In this document: positions 30,300 to 39,104 of the stretch, piece after piece
Numbering within the stretch: the first letter of the stretch is position 1
Layout of the letters: each line of letters starts with the position of its first letter
NCBI RefSeq assembly: GCF_000372725.1
Contig: NW_005200478.1
Span: 161,998 to 214,497 of the forward strand
Direction of reading: 5' to 3'
Length of the DNA: 52,500 nucleotides
Origin: Emiliania huxleyi CCMP1516
Taxonomy: Eukaryota > Haptophyta > Isochrysidales > Noelaerhabdaceae
The notes under the pieces: generated by a model
Seen by the model: the letters and a program-made list of their open reading frames with translations, nothing else
What the model was told of the DNA's origin: nothing
Databases searched by the model: none
Program-made: the position numbers and the translations under genes

Positions 30300-33200
30300 A
30301 TGCCGCGGCCGCGCGCTACGATCGCCGTGCCTCTGCTCCTGTCCCTCGCGGGCGCGGCCGCGCACGACCACGACTGTGTCCACGACAAGGTCCGCGCCCG
30401 CGCGCCCGCTCCGGTCGTGGTTCCACAGTCGCCTTTGGCACAGCGGCGGCGCGGGCGGCGGCGGCTGGAGGCTGCCCCGCCGGCGCTCCGCATCCTATTC
30501 GACACCGACACGCTCGTATCGGACGAGCGCTCGTGCCGAGCAGCGGGCCAGGTGGTTGCTGTGGGCGACTCTCACGGCTCACCGTGCGGGCCGAGCTCCG
30601 CCGACGACTGCGACTACACGTGCCGCGGGAATGACGTGTTGCGGGAGAGCCACACGGCGCGCCTGACGCAGGAGCTGCTGCCGGCGGTGGCCGGCTGGTT
30701 CGGCGCCGCCTTCGACTTTCGCGACCACATCCCGCGCCCCGAGCGCCTCGTCGTCGACGCGAGCCGCGAGTGTGGCTTCGGCGGGCCGGTTCGGATCCCG
30801 TCGGACCTGGGCTCGCCCGGCAAGCGGGACGCCGACCTGATCGTGCTGGTGACGGTGCGGCCGATGGCGCCCGGCTCGGCGACGCTCGCCTTCGCCGGCT
30901 ACTGCCAGACCGACGAGGGGACGCCCTCGATCGCCACCGAGAGCGGCGTCCACCGCTCGTCGAGCCCCCGACCTCTCCTGGACGTGTCCATTGACGCGGG
31001 GACGTGCCCCACAGGCGTGCCGTACTCGCCGCGCCGGCCCATCCTCGGCCACGTCAACATCCGGCCGAGCGTGCTCACGGGGATGGCGGAGGAGGAGTGG
31101 GGATCGCCGGCGGCCGTCGACCGGCTGATGAAGCTGCTGCTGCACGAGGTCTTGCACGAGGTCGGCAATCCCCTCTTCGTGGGCCCTTCCTGGACACGTC
31201 CTGGGCCCTCCCTGTAGGTCTTCCACGTGCTCGGCTTCACCGCGGACAAGCTCGCCGAGTGGCCCTGCCCGCGCACGCCCCTCTTCAACCGGCACCAGAG
31301 GTACGACTGGCGGCCGAGGGACTGCCCCGCGGCGGGAGGCGTCCCCGGCGTCGAGCCGGTCGGAACCTTCCGCCGGGAGCACAACGGAGCGGCATACGAG
31401 GTGCGGGGCGTGCGCACGCCGGTCGTGCTCGCAAAGGCGCGGCACCACTTCGACTGCCGCTGCGGAGACGCCGGAGAGAGCGACTGCATCGAGTGCGCCT
31501 CCCCCGACTCTGGCGCGGCATGTCCGCGAGGCGAGTGAGACATGTTCTGGACACGGCCTCGCAGGTACATCTCTCTCGAGGACTCGGGCGGCGAGGGCGC
31601 GGCGCCGGCGGAGCGGCAGGGCGGGCGGAGGGGGCGGCCTGAGGAGTGCGGCTTGCGTTTTGCGGTAGGCACGGCCTCGAGCCACTGGGAGAAGCGCGTG
31701 CTCTACAACGAGGTCATGTCGGGCACCGTCAACACGGCGAGCTGACCCGAAGCCGGACCCAAACCCAAGCCCGAGCCCGAACCCGACCCCTACCCCTAAA
31801 CCACCCTACCCCTAAACCGAACCGCCTCCTGCGCAGCAGAGCTGCACCGCCCCTCCTGGCCTCCGTCCTCTCCGCCGCCCCTCTGCCTCTTCTCCTCTCG
31901 GGCCGCCCCGCCTCGGCTGCGGACGGTGCCCCACCTCCTTCTCCCCGCCGCAGGCCACCTCGCCCATCTCCAACATCACGCTCGCCCTATTTGAGGACTC
32001 GGGCTGGTTTCGGCCAAACTACGGCGTCGCGGCGCGCGAGTGCTTTAACAAGAGGCAGTACTGGTTCCTTTGCGAATCACTTAATGAGTTATCACTAGGC
32101 GCCCGAGTGCTTCTTCGACCCCTCCTGGTGCGGCCTGCCGGGCGGGGAGGGGACGCGGCCTCGCAAGCCGCTGCTCTGGGGAGCGGGGCGCGGCTGCGGC
32201 TTTGTGATGGGCGCGTGCGACGGAGACGCGTGGCGGGGCGACTTGGGCTACTTCTGCACCGACTACAGCCACGCGCGCGGCTGCACGGTCGGGCGGCGCG
32301 CCGTCGGCCGCTGCTCGCGCATGGTCTACTCGGCGGATCTGCCGCGACAGTTCCAGTACTTTGCCGACGCGCGCGTGGGCGGGCAGCGCTCCGAGGACTA
32401 TTGCCCGGTGTGGGAGGCCTTCTCAAACTACGGCTGCGGCGAGGGCGGCGAGGAGGGGGCGGACATGGCGAGGCTCAAGGCGGCACAGCGCGGCGAGGCG
32501 CGCTGCGAGGGGTGCCGCTGCGCCGCGACCACGCTGTGCAACTTGTCGCACTCGGACTGCGGCGCCGGGCGCGAGTTTGGCTGCTACGAGCACCGCTGCC
32601 TCTCGCCCACGCGGCTGCAGATGCGGGTCGGCAACACGTGGTTCGACTGCGCCGAGCAGCCGACGCCGAGCCGCATCTCGCTGCCCGGCTACGCGGGCGA
32701 GCTCGAGTGCCCGCCCGCCGCGGAGTTGTGCGCGAGCGCGGCCGAGCTAGGCTGGCCCGACCTCCGCTCCGTCGAGCCCGCGTCGGGGCCGGCCGGCGGC
32801 GGGACCGTCGTCACCATCCGCGGCGCCGACTTGGGCGCGGCCGACTCGCGCGTGGTCCTCTGCGGCGTCGAGGCGTCGGGGGTGCGCCCGCTCAACGTGA
32901 GCGACGTTGGCGGCGGCTTGCGGGCTAGGCTGGGCGCGCTCGTCGACTCGGACGGCGCCGAGGTGCTCGGAGACACCTCGTGCAACGTGCGCGTCTCGCG
33001 CAGCGGCGGGCGGTACGACGAGCTCACCGCGGCCTTTGTGTACGTCGGCCCGCCCGCGCCGCCGCCGGCGCAGGAGCCGGTCGACCTCTCGGGCGGCTGG
33101 ACCTCGCAGAAGGTCCTCTCGGTCTCGCTGCGCATCTGGCCGTACGTGATGACCGGGCTGACGGTGCTGCTCACGCTCAACTGGTGCTACGTCATTGTCA

Positions 33201-33370
33201 CGCAGTGCCGGGCGCAGTCGCGGATCGCGAAGGCGTACGGCGGCGGCGGCGGCTTCGTCCGCCAGGGCTCGAGCAGCCGGCTGCGCCGGCGGGGCAGCAG
33301 GGCGCGGCCCGACCCCGGGTTTGGAGGCATCGAGACCGCAGCGTCCGGAGAGGCGGTGGACTGGGACTGA
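30300..33370 (+). CDS. Leishmanolysin-family (M8) metalloprotease with IPT domain and C-terminal membrane anchor
   Basis: Exons 30300-31160, 31218-31534, 31565-31596, 31669-31736, 31954-32028 and 32099-33370 join in frame to 874 aa. A signal peptide (AVPLLLSLAGAAAHD) precedes the catalytic region. The zinc motif HEVFHVLGF (residues 286-294) is created by joining HE from exon 1 to VFH from exon 2. The third ligand lies in SHWEKRVLYNEVMSG, followed by NITLALFEDSGWFRPNYG and WGAGRGCGFV, all standard in M8 enzymes. A cysteine-rich region leads to an IPT/TIG domain (residues about 671-765: VEPASGPAGGGTVVTIRG) and one membrane helix (VMTGLTVLLTLNWCYVIV) near residue 800, with a basic tail. So it is a cell-surface or endomembrane ectoprotease. 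Intron 2 is only 30 nt. An extra in-frame intron near 30918-31015 is possible. Confidence 0.88.
32029..32112 (+). repeat. Leishmanolysin intron 5 with copy of the next exon at its start
   Basis: GCGCGCGAGTGCTT at 32032-32045 in the intron corresponds to GCGCCCGAGTGCTT at 32099-32112, the first bases of exon 6 (13/14 identical). The donor is GC. Confidence 0.8.
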
Positions 33371-33737
33371 CGGGTCACCTAAAATGTAGTACGTTTCGAG
33401 GGTGGTATGCGCACCTTTTCGGGGGTTCACGCGCGCGCGAGACGTGCAGGCTGCAGGGCCTGGGGTTGCCAGGTAATCGGGCGGTTCACGCAAAACACCC
33501 TCTTGAAACACTTTGGAACAACAAAAACAAAAAATGCCGGTGCAAACACGAACGAGGGAAGAAGGGAGAAGGACAGATCGAGTCCACTTGGAGCCAGGCA
33601 GATTTTTCTTCTTCCTCGAGTCGCTTAGGCGGCTCCGGTGGTGAGCCGGTGTGTGTGCCAGTCCGCGCCAGTCCGCGCCCTTGTCGTGCCAGTGTGCTGT
33701 GAGAGAGGCTGTGGGTGGAGAATTCTTCCTCGCAACG
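33371..33737 (+). promoter_or_regulatory. Upstream region of PDZ-ferredoxin with shared 40-bp box and AATTCTT motif
   Basis: A 40-bp string at 33641-33680 (GTGAGCCGGTGTGTGTGCCA followed by a doubled GTCCGCGCC word) is repeated exactly at 43875-43914. AATTCTTCCTCGC (33721-33733) ends five bases before the ATG. A shorter relative (CGCGCCAGTCCGCACC, near 18475) lies upstream of the EF-hand gene. These look like reused promoter modules; that is inference. Confidence 0.5.
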
Positions 33738-34559
33738 ATGAGCGCCGGCTCTCAGTTTCGCGCCGCTCGGTGGTTTGTCCTGAGCCTGCTGTCGACCCGC
33801 AGCCTCGCACTCGCGCCACCCGCCGCCGCCGGCCCTGCGAGTGCGATCGTCAGCCTTCCGCGCCGCTCGGCCGGCGGCCGATGCGCTGCAACGAGCGGCG
33901 ACTCGACGCTGCAGCTCTCCGCCATGGACCCGCGCGTGGTGAGCGTGACGCTGGACAAGGTGACCGGCATCGACTTTGGCTGCGACCTGTCGCTCTGCTG
34001 GCCCTACGTGCTGAGCCTCACGCCTGGGGGCGCCGCCGAGCGCCTCGGAGAGCTCCGCGTCGGCGACCAGCTGCTGACTGTCTCGGGCGAGTCGGTCGTG
34101 GGGCGGCCTGTGGCCGAGGCAATGTCCGCCATCGCCGCGGCGGAGGGCTCGCAGGTCTCGATGGTCTTCTTCCGCGGCTCGAGGGAGTCGCTGCAGGCGC
34201 TCTGTGATGTCGCGCGCGGGCCAGCCACCGTCACGCTCACGCTGCAGCGACCGGGACAGCCGGACGAGGTGCTGAGCTTGCCGTACGGCTGCAACCTGCG
34301 CGATGAGCTCGTCAAGCGCAAGATCAACGTCTACCAGTCGCTCACGCGGTGGACCAACTGCAACGGCAAGCAGCTCTGCGGCACCTGCATCGTCGACGTC
34401 CCCGAAGGGGTCGAGAGCTGCACGCGGCGATCGCTCGACGAGGCGTCGACGCTGCGCGAGAACCCGCCCACGTACAAGCTCGCCTGCATCACAAACCTCT
34501 ACGGCGATGCCACCGTCAAGCTCATGCCCAAGGTGAATCCGGCGCAGTGGACGCGCTAG
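33738..34559 (+). CDS. PDZ-domain / 2Fe-2S ferredoxin fusion protein (273 aa)
   Basis: ATG 33738, single exon. Residues 10-27 are a hydrophobic leader (WFVLSLLSTRSLALAPPA), followed by an Ala/Ser/Arg-rich stretch like a bipartite plastid-targeting peptide. Residues about 65-170 form a PDZ domain: YVLSLTPGGAAERLGELRVG, with DQLLTVSGESV and QVSMVFFR strands. From about 175 comes an adrenodoxin-type 2Fe-2S domain with cluster ligands Cys208, Cys214 and Cys217 (TNCNGKQLCGTCIVDVPEG) and Cys250 (TYKLACITN). Ferredoxins carry single electrons; a PDZ domain would tether this one to a C-terminal peptide or thylakoid partner. Predicted location: plastid or organelle. The fusion partner order is clear in the sequence; the redox partner is unknown. 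Confidence 0.85.
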   Translation: MSAGSQFRAARWFVLSLLSTRSLALAPPAAAGPASAIVSLPRRSAGGRCAATSGDSTLQLSAMDPRVVSVTLDKVTGIDFGCDLSLCWPYVLSLTPGGAAERLGELRVGDQLLTVSGESVVGRPVAEAMSAIAAAEGSQVSMVFFRGSRESLQALCDVARGPATVTLTLQRPGQPDEVLSLPYGCNLRDELVKRKINVYQSLTRWTNCNGKQLCGTCIVDVPEGVESCTRRSLDEASTLRENPPTYKLACITNLYGDATVKLMPKVNPAQWTR

Positions 34560-35148
34560 AGGGTGAGACGCTGTCGACCATTGTTGGTGATGGTGTGTAA
34601 ATAACATGACACAGTTTATGAGGGTCCCTTTTCACTCATGTAAACGGCTGGTGATCTTCGTCCGTGCAACGCCGGACTCCACACGCCCAGGGGGGTTTTC
34701 TCGTCACTCCGGCGACGACGACGAAATCGTCGCTCGTCTCCGCAGAGCGACTGAGGGGCTCACGCAGGCTCCTCTGCAAACGCCCGCGCCGCGCAGAAGG
34801 GGGCTCTCGTCGTCATTGGTCACACTCTTCACAGAGAAATCGTGCTCGACAGCGTCTCCGCCCCAGCGCGAGCGCGGGAACGCGCACACCGCAGCCTCCC
34901 TCAGAGCGGGTTGCAGGCGAGACCCCGAGTCGTCAAAACAGTCACCGTAAGATGACAAGAACACCTGGCACCCACGCCACGGCGCGCGTCCGCCGTCCGC
35001 CCCCCCGCGCCGGCACACAGTTCCACGACGTCGCCCGATCTTGCGGGGGGCAGTGAGATGCCCGTCCCGAGAGACTCCAGTTGCAGCTGGTCGATGCCCG
35101 TACATTTTGGCCACAAAGACTCCTACCACGGGACCCTGCAACGCGCGC
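34560..35148. other. Convergent intergenic region, nothing recognised
   Basis: About 590 bases between the 3' ends of PDZ-ferredoxin and the NAP/SET gene; GC-rich with no supported ORF or repeat. Confidence 0.5.
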
Positions 35149-35799
35149 TCACGCAGCCGTGGGGTCTCCGGCGCCTTCCGAGCAGGAGAAGCGCTCGAAG
35201 AAGCGAAGCGGGTGTGCGTAGACGTCTTCCTTGATGGCCTCGCAGAACGCCTCGGCTTCTGCGAGGCCTGCACTCTCGGCCTGCCCCGTCCCAGACAGCA
35301 GGCACTTTGTGTCCCCGTTCGTCCAAGCAAACGCAGTCAGGAACGTGGCTGCCTCGCCATGCGGCGCCTCTTCCTCGCCACCACCACTCGAGGCGGCGGT
35401 CCATGCGATTGGAGTCGCCTCCATCGAGAGCGCCGCGTCCCCTGCATACCGCAGCGTCTTTTCGAGAATCGGGTTCGTGAAGAAGCGGTTCGCCGAGAAG
35501 GAGAGCGTGATCGTAAATCCCGCGTCGGTGTCGCTGAGCGCGCTAACCTCGAGCGCAGTAAGGTGCTCCAAGATGCTGGCGTCACGCGCGCTGATGTACT
35601 GCTCGAGCAGCGGGTGGCCCTGCAACGCACACATCCAAAAGCCCGGGATGCGTTTGGCCGCGACGCCGCGCTCTCGCAGGAGCGGCGCCCGCTGCTGCCG
35701 GCCCTCGCGCTCGAGGTCGGCGGCCCGCTTTGCGAAGGTGTCGTTGACGGCGTCGAGCCGCTCTTGCGCGTCCATGACGCAACGTAATGACGTGTCCAT
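35149..35799 (-). CDS. NAP/SET-family histone chaperone (216 aa)
   Basis: Single exon. ATG at 35799 (MDTSLRCVMDAQERL) or 35775 (MDAQERL); both fit. The N-terminal long helix (RLDAVNDTFAKRAADLERE) is the NAP dimerisation helix. RIPGFWMCALQGHPLLEQYI is the conserved IPxFW...HP motif, DASILEHLTALEV follows, and ITLSFSANRFFTNPILEK is the F-x-F-x-NxYFxN signature, here with Phe. NAP/SET proteins chaperone H2A-H2B or H3-H4 during chromatin assembly. The usual acidic C-terminal tail is missing: the protein ends SEGAGDPTAA, so it is a short SET-like form without the tail. Confidence 0.8.
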   Translation of the reverse strand: MDTSLRCVMDAQERLDAVNDTFAKRAADLEREGRQQRAPLLRERGVAAKRIPGFWMCALQGHPLLEQYISARDASILEHLTALEVSALSDTDAGFTITLSFSANRFFTNPILEKTLRYAGDAALSMEATPIAWTAASSGGGEEEAPHGEAATFLTAFAWTNGDTKCLLSGTGQAESAGLAEAEAFCEAIKEDVYAHPLRFFERFSCSEGAGDPTAA

Positions 35800-37382
35800 G
35801 CCGTCCCACAAGCTAACCGGAGAGGAGAGGAACGAGCGCGTGAAGACGCCGTGGGTCCGGGTCGTGTTTTTCTCCCTGCGCGCGGGCCTTCTAGGCCCGC
35901 GGGTAGTCTCCCCCCATCCCCAGGGCCTCCAGGGCTCGCACCTCAACCTCTCACAGACCAGCGCATAGCGCCATCGCACGTATTTTCTTCTCATAACAAG
36001 GCCTGTGAAGACGCCGCCCCGGCTGTCCATTCACAGACTCTCGACGTTCTATATCCTTGGCCGCGTTGGGTAGCGAGGATTGGTGTGACGCGGTCCACGT
36101 GTTTTCTGACGGCCGACCGTCAGTGCACGGACTTGGCCGACTTGCCCCTTCCACCAATGCGACAAACACGAGACCTAGCGCAAGGGTGGGTTGGATGGGG
36201 CTCGCTGCGAGCAAGGGCTGTGCAAGAAGCCGATCCCCGTATAGTCCGCCCCACTCCTCCCCATCGGGTCGCACAAGGCGGCCACGCCTCGCAGATTCGT
36301 TTCCCCCGCCTGGGTCAGGCGCGCGGGGCATCTCCCGGGTCGCTCGACATGCGATCCGGAGAGTGGCCGCTACAACTCGAGTATGCGAAGGAAAGAGCGG
36401 GGGCCCTCGGTCCGGCCCTCCGCGGGGGGAAGGGCATTGCGGGGTCCCCACGGGCGCCTCTGTCCGGCCCTCCCGAGGGCGGGAGGGGAGCAAGGGGGTG
36501 GGGGGATCGGGGCGGTGGGAGGGGTCTCAGTTTCGTGTGTTTTGCTACGCTTGCCTTTCGCGGGGAGCGAGGGGCCTTAGAACGTGTGCTAGCGCAGTGT
36601 GTGTGGCGCCCGCTCCGCGCTCGACGGCTTCCCCTGCCCTCCTCCCTCGAGGCAGCGAGCCAAAGAGCACACCTGTCATCTCACCGCTCCGTCAGGAGAG
36701 TGGCCCCTCCGATATATCGCGCCTGAGTAGAGCGCCGTCCCGGTATGTAGCGCGGTCCGCGGCGAACGTCGAACCTCGCTACATATCATCCGATGGGGAG
36801 GGGAGGGGTCTCACTCTCAGTTTCGTGTGGCTAAAAAAATTGCTTTAGAAGAAAAACGAGCACGCATATTCTCCCCCCTCCATTCTCTCCCCCTTGGCGC
36901 GGGCGCCCCACTCCCCCCAGCCCCTGTATCGCGTACTAGCTGTGGCTACCGTAGGCCACACTTGCGTCGCCGGGGGTTTCCTGCCCTAGGTGGGAAGCTG
37001 GCCGCCGATCCTAAGACCCATCGACCAGGGTTTGCTAGATCGCGCGGGGTGAATGAGTGATGAAGTTAGTGCCTTGGTGTCCGTTCCCCATAATGGCTTC
37101 CCCTGGTCTCTAGCGACCACGAATGAGAGCTCTCACTCCCAGGGTACTCCCGCGCATCTCGGCTCCCTTATCCCCCCCCTCTTCCCTCCCCTTTCTCTCT
37201 CCGAGATGACCCGTGCGCTACGTGCCAAGGTTCGGTCCTCGGGGAGGGGGGATTGGCGGTGTGTCCTCGTGAGTTGTTTGTCGATGGACGCCCAACAGTT
37301 TCGATTTCCCTCCTTAGCGCCCCGGGTAGAGCGTGGCCTCCCCTGGAGCCTGCCACGCCCGTTCTGTCTAAGCCCAGGGTTC

Positions 37383-37498
37383 AGCTTTCCAGTTGATCCT
37401 TATCGGACTGGTGAGTTCCTTCTCGCTGTCAGTGTGACGCCCCGGCAGTCATTGGCGGCGGTGCTACACACACTATGCCTGGATTCGTTTTCTCCAAA
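37383..37498 (+). repeat. Direct repeat C, copy 1
   Basis: Starts AGCTTTCCAGTTGATCCTTA and ends TTCGTTTTCTCCAA. It matches 37719-37834 with only a few substitutions; the copies are 336 bp apart. Confidence 0.9.
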
Positions 37499-37718
37499 GG
37501 AGTGTTTTGTTTTGACAAGATTTTATGGGCTAGCTATCTCGCAGTACATGCGCACGAGCTTAGCGTATTGTTGCACTATGCACATAGCGGTTTAACAGGA
37601 AAGAAATTTTCGCCGTGCGGAAGCTCTCTTGTGTTGTAAGGCTGCTGTTTTCTCAGGGCGCGGGGGGTCGCGCAGTGGGCAGTGCGTGAGCAGCCGCGCG
37701 GGCGTGTGTGAGTGTATT

Positions 37719-37834
37719 AGCTTTCCAGTTGATCCTTATCGGACTGGTGAGTTCCCTCTCGCTGTCAGTGTGACGTCCAGGCAGTCATTGGCAGCGGTGC
37801 TACACACACTACGCCTTCATTCGTTTTCTCCAAG
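37719..37834 (+). repeat. Direct repeat C, copy 2
   Basis: Second copy of the unit at 37383-37498, including the central GCTGTCAGTGTGACG and GGTGCTACACACACTA words. Confidence 0.9.
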
Positions 37835-39104
37835 TAGGAAAGAAATTTTGTGTCTCGTCATGATGTTTTTCTTTTTTTGCTTATGGCAGTAAAAAGAAAC
37901 GGAACTGTGTGCGACAGGCGCGGGCTCGGTCGATATCCAATACTTCGACTCACATGTTCACTGCTGCGGTGTGTGCCCGGGAAGGCGCGGCGGCGGGATG
38001 GATTGAGAAGGTCTCAGAGAGACTGCAGGCGTGCAGAGGCGCGCGCTGCAGTGTCTCTGATTGGGCTGCTGGCGGTGTGAGCGCGAGACGGCGTGGTGAG
38101 GCGAGGGGCAGGCTGTTGTTGCGGGGTGCGGGCAGCATCGTCGAGCGCAGTGCGTGTGGTGAGTGTGCAGGCAGGCTGGCAGTCTGTGCTGTAGACCGGA
38201 ACGGATGAGCGGGCGCGCGCGCGCGCGCGCGTGCGGGCGTGCGTGCGCGGCTTGCGCGGTGCAGGACCTGCGTCGTACTCGCGGCGCGTCCTGGTACTGC
38301 CGCTTGTGAGATGCCAGAAGCAGTGTGCAGAGCCTGCACAGGGCGCAAAAAGGCGAGGTAGTGCTGGTGAGGTGTGCTGCGGTGCGCGCGTCGCGGCGTG
38401 AGTGGACGAGCGGCTGGCTCTGGTAGTGCGAGGGGCGCGCAGCTGGTGCGGGCGGCGCGGGACGGCCATGGGGCGCCAGCACAGGGCTTGCGCCCATGAC
38501 ACAGGCTTCTGGGCGATGCGCGTGTGTTTGCGTGCGCGCGGGGACGTACGCGCAGTTTTCACGCGGTGTGCGTGGAGAAGGGCATGAGGGGCGCCGGCCG
38601 CGCGCGCGGCTCGGCGTGTGCGAGTGCGTGGTTCGTGTGGTTCGGTGCCCGAAGGCGACTGACCAGTCTTGCTGCCATCGCGGAACGAAGGCTTTAGAAG
38701 AAAGGTGGGTTTCGTGTGGCTAATGCTTGCCTTCGGGGAGGGGCGTCAGAAAGTGTGCTAGCGCAGTCGAGTGCCGAGTGGCGCCCTGCCACACCTGCAC
38801 CGTCACCGAGCTCCACCTCTCACCGCTCTACAACGCAAACACAATTGTTATTTCTGTCACAATACACGCAAAACACCCACGCGTGTTATCCGTGTTTTTT
38901 TGCGTCTGGAGATCCGCGCGCCCTCTGCTCTCTCTCGCTCCATGTCTCGCTCTCTCCCCGAGCCGACTCGGTCGCCGCTACACGGCGTCGGGCAAGCCGC
39001 CCTCGCGCCGTCTCGCGCCCCCAAGCTCGCCCTCGAGGATCTGGATGTGCTCCTATTCACAGCCGGGCCGCAAAGTGTGACGAGAGAGGAGGTGAGAACG
39101 CCAC

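Larger units (their letters stand above)
35800..39104. other. 3.3-kb intergenic region with direct repeats, no gene recognised
   Basis: Contains a 116-bp direct duplication (37383-37498 and 37719-37834) and a GTGTGCTAGCGCAGT word near 36585 and 38752, with matching TTTCGTGTGGCTA words nearby. GC-alternating DNA lies around 38210-38245. Open frames are Arg/Ser/Ala-rich and present on both strands; none carries a domain. A non-coding RNA is possible but unsupported. Confidence 0.5.

Noticed and set aside
30918..31015. Additional intron in the leishmanolysin first exon
   Set aside because: The segment weakly interrupts the family pattern and ends in CACAG, but no GT or GC donor fits and the frame is open, so I kept it as exon.
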